Assembly (NCBI GenBank): GCA_000154345.1
Contig: DS480349.1
Location: 1-64,000, forward strand
DNA: 64,000 bases
Direction of reading: 5' to 3'
DNA from: [Clostridium] leptum DSM 753
GTDB lineage: Bacteria; Bacillota; Clostridia; Oscillospirales; Acutalibacteraceae
Shown here: positions 21,404 through 31,401 of the stretch, one piece after another
Position numbering within the stretch: the first letter of the stretch is position 1
How the letters are laid out: every line of letters starts with the position of its first letter
Made by a program: the position numbers and the translations under genes
Notes under the pieces: generated by a model
Seen by the model: only the letters and a program-made list of their open reading frames with translations
The model's database searches: none
What the model was told of the DNA's origin: nothing

Positions 21404-23203
21404 ATGTGGATCAGAAAAATGAAAGAGAAGCTGAGGCATCCAGGCATTTTTCTTAAAATATTGATACTGTTTGAGTGTATTTTAATTATTGCTGTTTTGG
21501 TTACTTCATCCTACATCATGCAGCGTTTTTCCAAAACGGTGATGGAAAAGGAGATTATGCTGGGAGATACAAAGCTGGACAGTCTGACGGATTACTGTAA
21601 TGATAAATATAATAGGATTTACAGCCTCTATAATTATATCCACAACGATTCCATTTCTGAAATTGTTGCTGCGGTGAACCAAAACCCGGATGAGGCCTAT
21701 CAGATCAATAAAATCGAAATTGTAAAAGCGTTTTCAAAGGGAGTGTTTTCTGCAGATCCGGATATCAGTGATGTCATTATCAGTTCGCTCAATGGAACCG
21801 TATATTCATATTCAGGCGATAAATATATCAATGTAAAACCTAGTTTTGATTTTGTACATTATAAGGCTGTTGAAGAATTTCTCAATTCTGACGAGACGAT
21901 TTGCATGATTTATGACGATCCCTCCTCCTATACCTTGAGGGAAAGGGAACCTGTTCTCTCTTTTGTAGGGAAAATATTTGATTCCTCTATCTTTCCTCAA
22001 AGGGAAATGGTAGGAGTGTTTATCATGAATGTGCCATTGGAGATGATAGAAAAACAGAATCCGCTGTCAAACACATCGATGGAGGGAGAACTAACTCTCA
22101 TAAATAGTAAAAAGCAGATACTGTATTCTACAAATCAAGAAAATTGGGGAAAAACAGCGGAACCGATGCCTCAGTCCGAAGCGGATCAATATATTAAAAT
22201 AAAAGACGTAGGCACCTCTGGGGCTAAAACGGTATATGTTCTTTCCAATAAGGACATGACGAAAGAATTACAGGAAATCAATAATCAGATTTATGTGGTT
22301 ATGGTAGCGGCGATTATCCTCACGATAATGGTTTGCCTTTTCATTTATCGAATTTTTAACCGCCAGGTTCAAACGCTGCTTCATTCGATGCAGCAGGTGC
22401 AGGCGGGGGATTTCAGCTTACAGATTCCAATCAAATCAAAGGATGAGATCGGCGTCATTAGTCAGGCGTTCAATGAAATGTGCGAAAGGCTGAACAGCTA
22501 TATTTCAGAGGTATATGCAGCTGAAATTCAGCGGAAAAACGCGGAATTAAATGCGCTTCAAACCCAGATAGATCCTCATTTTTTATATAATACTCTGGAC
22601 AGCATACGGGCGAAAGCCTTGGCGGCGCAGGATGAAGATACGGGAGAAATGATCGTCCTTTTAGGAAAGCTGCTCCGCTGGAGCAGCGGGACCACTGATA
22701 AATTTATAACACTGGAAGATGAGTTAGAGTATATAGATACTTACTTAAGGCTTCAAAAATATAGGTACGAAGAACGATTGGAAGTAAATATACAAATACC
22801 GGATGAATATCTTGATGATTTTATTCCCAAGCTTATCCTCCAGCCATTGGTAGAAAATGTTATAAAACATGCGTTCGCTGATAAAGAAGACAAGGGATTT
22901 ATCGGCATCGTCGCTTCGGAAAAAGAGGGTAAAAGGCTGGAAATCACGATTTTCGACAATGGCAAAGGAATTGAGAAGGATACCCTACAGGAAATCTGCG
23001 AGAAATTAAATCAACAGGTTCTCCAAGATGAATTTAAGAGTATCGGCCTGCAAAATGTCCAGGCCAGGCTAAAACTCCTTTTTGGTGAAGAATATGGGCT
23101 GATGATTAAAAGCACAGCTGGAATTGGCACCGCAGTAAAGGTTACCTTTCCAATATTAACTCAAAAGGATGTGCAGGACGGATGTATAAATTACTCATCG
23201 TAG
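21404..23203 (+). CDS. YesM-type sensor histidine kinase
   Basis: This membrane sensor of about 599 residues pairs with the YesN regulator that overlaps its 3' end. It has an N-terminal membrane helix (IFLKILILFECILIIAVLVT), an extracellular sensing domain of about 250 residues, and a second helix (IYVVMVAAIILTIMVCLFIY). A HAMP linker follows, then the His_kinase box QIDPHFLYNTLDSI with its phosphorylated His, and the ATP-binding DNGKGIE and SIGLQNVQARL motifs. The start is uncertain: ATG 21404 has GGAAAGGG upstream, while a TTG at 21335 inside the GH36 gene has AAGGAG at four bases. It probably senses the glycan-derived sugar or its binding protein. Confidence 0.92.
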   Translation: MWIRKMKEKLRHPGIFLKILILFECILIIAVLVTSSYIMQRFSKTVMEKEIMLGDTKLDSLTDYCNDKYNRIYSLYNYIHNDSISEIVAAVNQNPDEAYQINKIEIVKAFSKGVFSADPDISDVIISSLNGTVYSYSGDKYINVKPSFDFVHYKAVEEFLNSDETICMIYDDPSSYTLREREPVLSFVGKIFDSSIFPQREMVGVFIMNVPLEMIEKQNPLSNTSMEGELTLINSKKQILYSTNQENWGKTAEPMPQSEADQYIKIKDVGTSGAKTVYVLSNKDMTKELQEINNQIYVVMVAAIILTIMVCLFIYRIFNRQVQTLLHSMQQVQAGDFSLQIPIKSKDEIGVISQAFNEMCERLNSYISEVYAAEIQRKNAELNALQTQIDPHFLYNTLDSIRAKALAAQDEDTGEMIVLLGKLLRWSSGTTDKFITLEDELEYIDTYLRLQKYRYEERLEVNIQIPDEYLDDFIPKLILQPLVENVIKHAFADKEDKGFIGIVASEKEGKRLEITIFDNGKGIEKDTLQEICEKLNQQVLQDEFKSIGLQNVQARLKLLFGEEYGLMIKSTAGIGTAVKVTFPILTQKDVQDGCINYSS

Positions 23204-24777
23204 ATGACGAAAAACAGGTGAGAGAAGGACTCAAAAGGCTGTTGCCGTGGCAGGATTATGGAATTACCATAATTGGAGAAGCGATAAACGGCCGTGAGGC
23301 GCTGGGAATCATAGAAGACCAGCGTCCGGATATCGTCCTTTTGGATATTCAAATGCCGGTTATGAACGGGCTGGAATTGGCTAAAAGAATTCACGGCCAA
23401 TATCCAGAATGCAAATTTATAGTGTTAAGCGGCTACAATGATTTCGCAAGGGTCCGCGAGGCGATGAAATACGGTGCGGTCGATTACCTTTTGAAGCCCT
23501 CGGGAAAGGAGGAAATTATCCGGATCATTGAAGAAATCATTGATAGTCTGGAGGACAGCTTAATTTCAAGGCTTCACAATAACGAATACCTGGCGCTATT
23601 GAAAAATAATGTATTAAACAGGCTGATATCAGGAACTATTTCCTCTAGAGAATTGAAAGATAAGCTGGCATTATTACAGCTTGACTTATCCTCGGGCTGC
23701 TTTAGCATAGTATCCGTTGAAATAGCGAAGAATGAAAGCATGGTAGAGGATGATGCCTCATGGCAGATTTTTAGCGCATGCAATATCTGTGATGAAATTA
23801 TGGTGAAATCAGGAAAAGGCGTGGCGTTCACAGATTTTTCGGGCCGGGTAAATATGATTATTAGGGATTTTAGCGGCTGGTCGACGGATACCCAGTTAAA
23901 AATTTTGCTGGAGAACTGTATTTGCGAAATAAAAAAGCGTTTGAAGCTGGAAGTCACGATAGCTGTAGGCAATCAGGTGAGTAGTACCCGCAAGATGTAT
24001 GTATCATATAAAAATGCGCTGCGCACCTTATCGTATAGGTTTATATTTGGGATCGGCACAGTTTTATACTATGATGAGATTAATGAATACTTTGAGAAGG
24101 CGCCAGGAGCTGTCAGCATTGACAGCGATCGCTTTCGAGAATTGATCAAGGAAGGCAGCTTTAAGCCGGTAGACCGCTATGTCCGGGCTTTGTTCGAAGA
24201 TCAGATCCGCAGCGATCCTCTAGCGGAGATCTATGTGTTAAAAAATAGCGCTTTAGAATTAAGTGTGCTGGCGTTCCAATGCCTCTCAGAAGATTTTTTT
24301 ATAGACCAGCATGAAATCGCTGATACCAAAAACCAAAGTTTCAGAAATATCATGATTCAAATATCTCCGGAAGGAGTACAAAATCAAACGCTTGAAATAT
24401 TGAAGCGGGTCATAGAAATGATTGAAACAAGCAGGGAAAAAACTTTGAGCAAGCCGGTTTTTGACTCGATTCAATTTATAGAAAAAAATTATTCAAATCC
24501 AGATATTTCACTTCAGTATCTTGCTGATGATTTTCATATCAGTACGGCTTATCTAGGAAAACTTTTTAAGAAAGAAATAGGAAGCAATTTTAATGATTAT
24601 CTGAATACATTTCGCATACGAAAAGCAGAAAAGCTATTGCTGTCTACAAATTTTAAAGGAAAAGAGCTGGCGGAAAAAGTGGGCTTTTCCAGCTATAATT
24701 ATTTTTACATGGTTTTTAAGAAAATTACGGGCCAGAGACCTATGGATATCAGAAAAAACACTTTGGGAAAGCCGTAA
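23182..24777 (+). CDS. YesN-type response regulator with AraC DNA-binding domain
   Basis: This response regulator of 531 residues starts 22 bases before the kinase stop. Its receiver domain (1 to about 125) has the acidic pair DDEKQV, the phosphorylated Asp in VLLDIQMPVMNG and the conserved Lys in YLLKPSG. A middle region of about 290 residues links to two AraC-type helix-turn-helices near the C-terminus (SLQYLADDFHISTAYLGKLF and GKELAEKVGFSSYNYFYMVF). It is the probable activator of units A to C. The 26-base palindrome at 10884-10909 is one candidate target, although AraC proteins more often use direct repeats. Confidence 0.92.
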   Translation: MYKLLIVDDEKQVREGLKRLLPWQDYGITIIGEAINGREALGIIEDQRPDIVLLDIQMPVMNGLELAKRIHGQYPECKFIVLSGYNDFARVREAMKYGAVDYLLKPSGKEEIIRIIEEIIDSLEDSLISRLHNNEYLALLKNNVLNRLISGTISSRELKDKLALLQLDLSSGCFSIVSVEIAKNESMVEDDASWQIFSACNICDEIMVKSGKGVAFTDFSGRVNMIIRDFSGWSTDTQLKILLENCICEIKKRLKLEVTIAVGNQVSSTRKMYVSYKNALRTLSYRFIFGIGTVLYYDEINEYFEKAPGAVSIDSDRFRELIKEGSFKPVDRYVRALFEDQIRSDPLAEIYVLKNSALELSVLAFQCLSEDFFIDQHEIADTKNQSFRNIMIQISPEGVQNQTLEILKRVIEMIETSREKTLSKPVFDSIQFIEKNYSNPDISLQYLADDFHISTAYLGKLFKKEIGSNFNDYLNTFRIRKAEKLLLSTNFKGKELAEKVGFSSYNYFYMVFKKITGQRPMDIRKNTLGKP

Positions 24778-24866
24778 TCATCAATCCTAGGTTTCGTTTG
24801 GAATTGGAAATTCGGCTTCTAAGCCTGTGCCTGTTTTTTCCTTTCTTTGCTGCCCTTAACTTTTGG

Positions 24867-24925
24867 AACAGAAACCAGAATCCAAAGCCTGATGCTCAGG
24901 CTTTGGATTCTGGTTTCTGTTTTCT
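24867..24925 (+). terminator. Terminator of unit B: 26-base perfect hairpin
   Basis: The arms 24867-24892 and 24896-24921 are exact complements with loop TGC, followed by TTCT. It is an unusually long perfect stem, 90 bases after the response regulator. A 3' flank at 24950-25005 resembles the tail of the dispersed repeat after copies A to C. Confidence 0.85.
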
Positions 24926-25306
24926 ACGTGCGATTTGTGTGTTCAAATTATTTTTAAGGCCCCATTTTTAAAAACAATGAGGAATCAAAAAACAAGCTGA
25001 AAAACTGGAACAGGAATTTGACCGGAGGATGTCTAATGGCTAGAAGAGGGAATGAGATTGCGGCCCGAAAATGACAGCAGACCGGAGAGAAAGCGAATAC
25101 CGAAAGAAAAAATCAAGGACTGGGATTGTGCTCCTGTCTGGGAAAAAAGGAGATAGCTTTAGGGTGAAATGGAGGATGCCGTAAGATTCATGTTGGCGTA
25201 GCTGTGAAAAATTTTACTATATACATCAGCTTTCAGATCAAGCAAGCTGTAAGTGGTAAAAATTTCAGGTTAATATCTGTCCTGCGTCAAATTTTTAATG
25301 AGTTCT

Positions 25307-25334
25307 TTGCCCAAACGTTTTATACGTTTATATT
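25307..25334 (+). promoter_or_regulatory. Likely promoter of unit C with operator-like spacer
   Basis: TTGCCC (25307-25312), 16 bases, TATATT (25329-25334). The spacer holds the palindrome AAACGTTT and a second ACGTTT eight bases on, resembling LacI/CcpA-family half-sites. This would give a leader of about 280 bases before the 25625 gene. Confidence 0.4.
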
Positions 25335-25494
25335 TTAGTAATAACACAGAAAAAACAGGTTAAAAAAACACAAATGATAGAAGAAAAATATCCATTCTCT
25401 TATGGGAGGTGTTGAGATATAATATAAAAAATAACTGATTTATCAGAAAAATGGTGAATTTAACAGAGAAAGGAAGTGATCAGAGCGTCAAATT

Positions 25495-25589
25495 ATACCT
25501 TTTTAGAAATTTATAAATAGCGCAATATTTTGAAAAATTCACAAAATATTGTGCTATTTTTATTATATATTGCTATTCTAAAAAGGTAT
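25495..25589 (+). promoter_or_regulatory. Two-tier leader hairpin with terminator-like core (possible attenuator)
   Basis: The outer arms are 25495-25507 (ATACCTTTTTAGA) and 25577-25589, perfectly complementary. The inner arms are 25515-25532 and 25542-25559, 18 bases with one G-T pair, followed by a T-rich tract. The structure ends 35 bases before the ATG at 25625. The core could terminate transcription and the outer stem could modulate it. Confidence 0.6.
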
Positions 25590-25624
25590 GCTTTCAAGAA
25601 ATTCAAAACAAAAGGAGGACTCTT

Positions 25625-28600
25625 ATGAAAAAGGCATTGAGTGGAGTGTTGGCTGCCCTGGTTTTGTTGAGCAGCCTGCCGACAACAATGACAGCTTCTG
25701 CGCTGCCGGATAATTCCGGCGCTGAGAGCAGAAATGTAGCGCATACGCTTTATGTTTCTACTGCGGGAAACGATAATACCGGTGACGGTACTCAGGACAA
25801 TCCCTTCGCTACGATTGAAAAAGCGAAAGAGAAAGTCCGCGACTTGCCAAAAACTGGCGGCGATATTGTGGTGGAAATTGCGGACGGCACTTATTTCCTG
25901 GAAAATACCATAGAGTTTACGCCGGAAGATTCTGGCAGCGACGAGTGCACCATTTATTACAAAGCCGCCGAAGGAGCCAATCCAGTAATCAGCGGCGGCC
26001 GTCTCATAGAAGGAGATTGGCAGGAGGAAGGCGGCGGGATCTATAGTATAGAGTATCAGCGCGATGAAAAGCTGAGAGCCCTTTATGTAAACGGCGAGCG
26101 GGCCTATATGACGTCAAAGAAATTGTGGGGCAATGGAGGCTATGGAACCTATCATATCGATCAGAATGATACCTGGGCGTGGAAGAGCGGGGATAATTCT
26201 CTTGGAACCAAATTCACCAAGGGCGATATCCCTCTTGATACACGAAATCCTGACGATATCGAGCTGATGACCCAGACAACCTGGAATACGGCGATTGTCT
26301 GTGTGGATGAGCTGGTGGACATTGGCAACAACGAGATTTCCGCGAATCTGCAGATGCCCTACGGAGCGATCGCGCAGCAGCCCAGTTGGAATAACTACTA
26401 TAAAACAAGCGGCGACCAGATGGTCTATAATGTGTTTGAATGGCTTGACGAGCCGGGAGAATTTTATTTCGACAAAACCGAGAAACGCTTGTACTACTAT
26501 CCCAGAGAAGGGGAAAACCTGGAAAACGCTGAGGTCATTGCCCCCGAACTGGAAACCTTAGTGAATCTCCAGGGTGAAAGCACCAGCAGCCGTGTGCATG
26601 ATATTGCCTTTGAGGGCTTGACCTTTGCCCATACGGACTGGAACCTGTATGAGGTGGAAGGCTCCTACGGCAGAGCCACCGTACAGGGCGCAGCGGGTAT
26701 TACCGCTTACGCCGACGGAAACTGGCATCCGTATATTTATCGCGCCTATGACGTAGGCCCCGGCGCGGTGATGGCCAGCTCCGCCACAAACCTGGCCTTT
26801 GAAAACAACACTATTTGCCATACGGGAAATGACGGCTTATCTTTAGTCAACGATGTCACTAACACCGTAGTGAACGGCAACATCATTTATGATTTGGCTG
26901 GCTCCTCCATTCTGATAGGACATCCCCAGCATGTTTATATCGGCGACAAGGGGAGCAATAAAGGCCAGTTCAGCGACAAAGAGAAGTACGACGTCGGTGT
27001 AGAAGGCGCATGCGAATATCTTACTGTAACGAATAATTTCCTCAGCGATACCAGTAAGATGTTCTGGGGCGATGCCGGCGTTATGATTTTCCTGGGAGCA
27101 CACATAACCTACCAGTACAATTATCTTCAGAATACGCCGTATGCGGGTCTGAGCCTTGGCTGGGGCTGGTGGAACATGGATGGCTCCAGCGGCTCGGTAG
27201 TACCGGGCGAGCCAATGACAACAACCCACGACAATACGATCGCGAATAATGTATTCCGCAATACGATTACCATTTTGGGCGATGCCGGCGCTATTTACAC
27301 GCTTGGGGATATGCCCGATACAATTATCAGTGAAAACTATATCGATTCCATCGGAACCCCCGGCACGGATCCGTACCATATCAGAGGCATCCATGTGGAT
27401 GAGGGAACCAAGCATGTCCTTGGTGAAAGAAATGTGATTGAAATCCCCACTGACCTAACCTGTGTGGACTGCGGAAACTGGGGAAACAAGGGCGATAATG
27501 TATGGAATGATAACTATTCCACATCCGCCAGCTACACCACCACCGGAAATATGGAACCAGGCACGGTAGTGACCAACGCCCATACCAGCGAGAAAGGAAT
27601 CTGGGGACTTGATGTATTCGAGATTCTGGCGAACGCCGGACCGGGCGACGAGTATTTAGCCCGCGTGCCAGAGTCCTTGTATAACATGCAGGATGAACTG
27701 CTTTCAACAAAATTTTATGTTGCGCCGGAGCAGGAGCTGGACTTTAAAGTCGACCAGTCCTATCTTCAGAGCGAGATTTGGTTGGCACCGGAAGGTACCC
27801 AAGAGTTTACCGAGGGTAATACGATGACCAAAGCGGCAGACGGAAAAATCAAGGCTCCTTCTGAAGCGGGAAATTATAAGCTGTATCTTGTGAACGGCCA
27901 AGAAGTATCTCAAGCCTCCAAGGGCGAAATCATTGTTTCCGGAGTAAGCCTAACTGAAAACGTAGAGGAAGGCGGCCGTTATCAGACCAGCCAGCTTAAG
28001 CCCTTTAAGGTAGAATTAAAAACCGAGTATCTTTCCAAGGCATTGCTCAACGGCGAGGAAATCAGCTCCGGTCATAAAATTCCCGAAGAGGGCGAGTATA
28101 CCTTAACCCTTACCGACCTGACCAATGCGGAATCTACGATTCACTTCAGCACGTATATTACCGACGTAGACAAAACCTTCAGCAAAAACACTGTCAGCAA
28201 TCCCTCTGAGGAGGTAGCCCTGACGCAGTGCGGCAGCGACGCGATAGCCTGGTTTGTCCCTGAAGGCGAGGAAATATCAGACGCCGCGCAGCTGGCCGAG
28301 AGCGATACCATGACCAAATCCGCGGAGATCAATCCTGCCTCTATCCTTGCGCCGAAAGCGTCGGGACGTTATGTGCTGTATCTGGTAAAGGACAGCGCTG
28401 TCAGCGAACCGTCCGCGGCTGTCCTGACCGTATCCTCCAGCGAGATTCCGGTCACCGACGGCATGCTGGCCAGATTCAACGCGGACTCCATCGAGGCTGC
28501 CGGCGGGGAAAAGATTTCTCAATGGGCTAATGAGGTAGGCGAGCAGACGCTTGTCCAGACTGACGAGAGCAAGCAGCCCACCTTGAAAACGACCGAATTA

Positions 28601-31294
28601 GGCATGAACTATGTGGAATTCGATGGAACCTCAAATCAAATGGCTTTCGACAGCGGTTTGGATTTAAACGGGAAAAGCGAATTGACCATATTGGCGTTCA
28701 GCTCCTATACAGGCGAAGACCCTGATAATAGCTGGGGCGATACTAGAAGTACGCTGTATTTCGGTGAAACCGCCGGATGGGGGTCTGTCTATTTGTCGTC
28801 CTACGGAGGATATGTCGCCGCCCGCTTTGGCAGTGGTCAAACAGATAACTACATTAGAGAGTACAGATCCGAGAGAAATAGCGACTTTATCATGACCGCC
28901 ATGGTAAAGGACGGCACAACGGAATATTTATACGACGCGGGAAAATTGGTTAAGACCGAGACTGGAAAGAATGAAAAAATAGCGAACACCTCCGATATCA
29001 TGACGGTAGGCTATACGGCGAGCGGAGCCCCCGGGTATTTCAAAGGCGGCATCTCAGAAATTTTGATTTACGACCGCGCGCTGTCAGAGGAGGAGATTGC
29101 CCAGCTGCAGGTGTATATGATGCAGAAGGCTTATCTGAGCGCTCTGAATCCTGCGCTGGACAATGCGTCGGAGATTCTGAATGAAGACGGAGCGGAGGAC
29201 AAGTACAGCGAGACCAGCTTGAACAACCTCCAAGAGAAGTATAACAAAGCGCTGGAAGTGAAAGCTTCTGTCGTAGAGGGAAATTGTTCTTATGAAGAGG
29301 TAAAAACCGCTTATCAGGAATTGGTCAACGCAATTGATGGCCTGAGAGAAGCCATTACCGAAATTCCGGATGAAGACTTAAATCTTTGGCTGAAGGCTGA
29401 TGAAGGCGTTGAGCTTGGCCAGGATGGAAGAATCAGCGTTTGGAAAGATAATTCAGGCAACGGAAACAACGCGACTATCGCGCAGAATCCTCAAGCTGGG
29501 GAAAACTTGACGTCGCCTACACTGGTTGAAGACGGATATAACGGAAAACCGGTCGTCCGCTTTAACGGCACGTCAGACGGTATGCAATTTCCTTTTGACA
29601 ATCTTGATCAGACAGCGGAAGCCACAGTTGTGATCGTATCTTCCAGCAAATCCGACCGTTCCGATACGATGGGCGGAGACAATATCCCGCTGCTTTATTT
29701 CCATGAGTACGGCGCTGGCTGGAGCAAATTTGTCGTAACGCCGACCCAAAGCAATATTAACGCGAGATTTGGCAGCGGAAACTCCGCGGATAACGGCGGG
29801 TTTATGCTGTATGAGCGTCCGGAAAATATTGGCGATAGCTTCAGCACCACGATGGTCGTAAAAAATGGCGCCAGTGAGACTATTTATGTTGGAGACCAGC
29901 AAGTAATGAATAGAGACAATGGCGCCGCAGTATTTACAAACGTAAAAGACGATATTGGATACATAGGAAGATATCCGGTAGGAAGCCACTCTGAGAATTG
30001 GTACAATCAAAGCGACGTAGCCGAAATTATGATTTATAACCGCGCTTTGGGACTGGCCGAAATTCAGCAGATTAATGCTTATCTGAACGAAAAATACAGT
30101 GAGAAACCCGAGGTCACTCTGGAATCCATCACGGTGAGCGGCCCGACCAAGACTGAGTATGAGATCGGCGACGAGCTGGATCTGACTGGACTGGTGGTAA
30201 CCGCTCATTACAGCGACGGCAGCGAGGCTGCTGTAGAGGATTACGAGGTGAGCGGGTTCGATTCTTCCACCGCGGGAGAAAAGACCATCACCGTGACCTA
30301 TCAGGACAAAACCACGGCCTTTACGGTGAACGTGAAGGAAGCCGCGCCTGTAGTGACCTTGGAATCCATCACGGTGACCGGCCCGAACAAGACCGAGTAT
30401 GAGATCGGCGACGAGCTGGATCTGACTGGATTGGTTGTAACCGCTTATTACAGCGACGGAAACGAGAAGGTATTGTCAGCTGGAGATTATGAGGTGAGCG
30501 GGTTCGATTCCTCCACCGCGGGAGAAAAGACCATTACCGTGACCTATCAGGACAAAACCACGACCTTTACGGTGAACGTGAAGGAAGCCGCGCCTGTAGT
30601 GACCTTGGAATCCATCACGGTGACCGGCCCGAACAAGACCGAGTATAAGATCGGCGAGGAACTGGATCTGACTGGCCTGGTAGTAACCGCTCATTACAGC
30701 ACAGGCGATGAAGCCACAGTAACCGGCTATGAAGTCAGTGGCTTTGATTCCTCCACCGCGGGAGAAAAGACCATTACCGTGACCTATCAGGGCAAGACCG
30801 CGGCCTTTAAGGTAACCGTGAAGGAAACCGAAAAGCCAGTGGTGACTTTGGAATCCATCACGATTTCCGGCCCGACCAAGACCGAGTATAAGATCGGCGA
30901 TAAGCTGGATCTGACCGACTTGGTAGTAATTGCGCATTACAGCGACGGCAGCTACCAAGAGGTAACGGATTATGAGGTAAGCGGCTTTGATTCTGCTGCC
31001 GCGGGAGAAAAGACCGTTACTGTGACCTATCAGGGCGAGACGGTTTCCTTTAAGATCACTGTGAAAGAGGATACCGCTTCTTCGGAACAGCCCGGAGAAT
31101 CCGGCAAGCCTGATGATAACCAATCCAGCAGCCAGCCTGACGGCAGCCAGAGCGGCAGCGGAAGCCAGGACGATCAGAATATCCAAACTGGAGATTCCAT
31201 GGCGCCTTATGTCGGCGTTGCTATCGTACTGATCCTGCTCAGCGGCTTAGGCATTGCGATTGCCCTTATTATTAGAAGAAGACGGCTTGGTTAA
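25625..31294 (+). CDS. Wall-anchored beta-helix glycosidase with LamG, FIVAR and four Big_3 domains
   Basis: This surface protein has 1889 residues. It has a signal peptide (1 to about 30), then a beta-helix catalytic region (about 38-700) beginning LYVSTAGNDNTGDGT, with ISGGRLIEG, IGHPQHVYIGD, GWGWWNMDG and the acid-rich DAGAIYTLG and IHVDEGTKH. Two Ig-like domains follow, then a LamG sandwich (about 942-1165), a FIVAR bundle (1165-1245), a second LamG (1248-1492), four Big_3 domains (1495-1813), a Ser/Gln/Gly linker, IQTGDS, a membrane helix and RRRRLG. It resembles GH141-type proteins, but GH136 is possible, since the lacto-N-biosidase LnbX has a similar architecture. LamG modules probably bind the glycan. 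AAAGGAGG precedes ATG 25625. Confidence 0.85.
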   Translation: MKKALSGVLAALVLLSSLPTTMTASALPDNSGAESRNVAHTLYVSTAGNDNTGDGTQDNPFATIEKAKEKVRDLPKTGGDIVVEIADGTYFLENTIEFTPEDSGSDECTIYYKAAEGANPVISGGRLIEGDWQEEGGGIYSIEYQRDEKLRALYVNGERAYMTSKKLWGNGGYGTYHIDQNDTWAWKSGDNSLGTKFTKGDIPLDTRNPDDIELMTQTTWNTAIVCVDELVDIGNNEISANLQMPYGAIAQQPSWNNYYKTSGDQMVYNVFEWLDEPGEFYFDKTEKRLYYYPREGENLENAEVIAPELETLVNLQGESTSSRVHDIAFEGLTFAHTDWNLYEVEGSYGRATVQGAAGITAYADGNWHPYIYRAYDVGPGAVMASSATNLAFENNTICHTGNDGLSLVNDVTNTVVNGNIIYDLAGSSILIGHPQHVYIGDKGSNKGQFSDKEKYDVGVEGACEYLTVTNNFLSDTSKMFWGDAGVMIFLGAHITYQYNYLQNTPYAGLSLGWGWWNMDGSSGSVVPGEPMTTTHDNTIANNVFRNTITILGDAGAIYTLGDMPDTIISENYIDSIGTPGTDPYHIRGIHVDEGTKHVLGERNVIEIPTDLTCVDCGNWGNKGDNVWNDNYSTSASYTTTGNMEPGTVVTNAHTSEKGIWGLDVFEILANAGPGDEYLARVPESLYNMQDELLSTKFYVAPEQELDFKVDQSYLQSEIWLAPEGTQEFTEGNTMTKAADGKIKAPSEAGNYKLYLVNGQEVSQASKGEIIVSGVSLTENVEEGGRYQTSQLKPFKVELKTEYLSKALLNGEEISSGHKIPEEGEYTLTLTDLTNAESTIHFSTYITDVDKTFSKNTVSNPSEEVALTQCGSDAIAWFVPEGEEISDAAQLAESDTMTKSAEINPASILAPKASGRYVLYLVKDSAVSEPSAAVLTVSSSEIPVTDGMLARFNADSIEAAGGEKISQWANEVGEQTLVQTDESKQPTLKTTELGMNYVEFDGTSNQMAFDSGLDLNGKSELTILAFSSYTGEDPDNSWGDTRSTLYFGETAGWGSVYLSSYGGYVAARFGSGQTDNYIREYRSERNSDFIMTAMVKDGTTEYLYDAGKLVKTETGKNEKIANTSDIMTVGYTASGAPGYFKGGISEILIYDRALSEEEIAQLQVYMMQKAYLSALNPALDNASEILNEDGAEDKYSETSLNNLQEKYNKALEVKASVVEGNCSYEEVKTAYQELVNAIDGLREAITEIPDEDLNLWLKADEGVELGQDGRISVWKDNSGNGNNATIAQNPQAGENLTSPTLVEDGYNGKPVVRFNGTSDGMQFPFDNLDQTAEATVVIVSSSKSDRSDTMGGDNIPLLYFHEYGAGWSKFVVTPTQSNINARFGSGNSADNGGFMLYERPENIGDSFSTTMVVKNGASETIYVGDQQVMNRDNGAAVFTNVKDDIGYIGRYPVGSHSENWYNQSDVAEIMIYNRALGLAEIQQINAYLNEKYSEKPEVTLESITVSGPTKTEYEIGDELDLTGLVVTAHYSDGSEAAVEDYEVSGFDSSTAGEKTITVTYQDKTTAFTVNVKEAAPVVTLESITVTGPNKTEYEIGDELDLTGLVVTAYYSDGNEKVLSAGDYEVSGFDSSTAGEKTITVTYQDKTTTFTVNVKEAAPVVTLESITVTGPNKTEYKIGEELDLTGLVVTAHYSTGDEATVTGYEVSGFDSSTAGEKTITVTYQGKTAAFKVTVKETEKPVVTLESITISGPTKTEYKIGDKLDLTDLVVIAHYSDGSYQEVTDYEVSGFDSAAAGEKTVTVTYQGETVSFKITVKEDTASSEQPGESGKPDDNQSSSQPDGSQSGSGSQDDQNIQTGDSMAPYVGVAIVLILLSGLGIAIALIIRRRRLG
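30109..31065 (+). repeat. Four tandem Big_3 repeats of about 240 bp
   Basis: Each unit encodes an Ig-like domain opening TLESITVSGP or a close variant, then KTEYEIGDELDLTGL and ending FTVNVKE. Units begin near 30112, 30355, 30601 and 30844. The middle two are most alike. They form a stalk between the catalytic end and the wall anchor. Confidence 0.85.
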
Positions 31295-31343
31295 AATATC
31301 CTTTCTTAATAATTCTTTTAGCGATATAGCTCCATAATAAAAA

Positions 31344-31376
31344 CCCGCCTATTCCGAGGACATCGGAATAGGCGGG
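31344..31376 (-). terminator. Hairpin between the two unit C genes, terminator-like on the minus strand
   Basis: Perfect 14-base arms CCCGCCTATTCCGA (31344-31357) and its complement (31363-31376), loop GGACA. The T run follows only when read leftward (complement of AAAAA at 31339-31343), though both flanking genes are rightward. In the forward RNA it may act as a stability hairpin; leftward it would block antisense transcription. Confidence 0.5.
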
Positions 31377-31401
31377 CGAAAAAATAGAAAGGGATGGAAA
31401 G

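Larger units (their letters stand above)
24778..25624. other. Gene-free stretch between units B and C
   Basis: It holds the unit B terminator (24867-24925), a repeat-like tail to about 25005, an unassigned segment 25010-25300, a promoter at 25307-25334 and a long structured leader (25335-25624). I found no protein gene. The unassigned segment has no recognisable RNA or coding signal. Confidence 0.55.
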
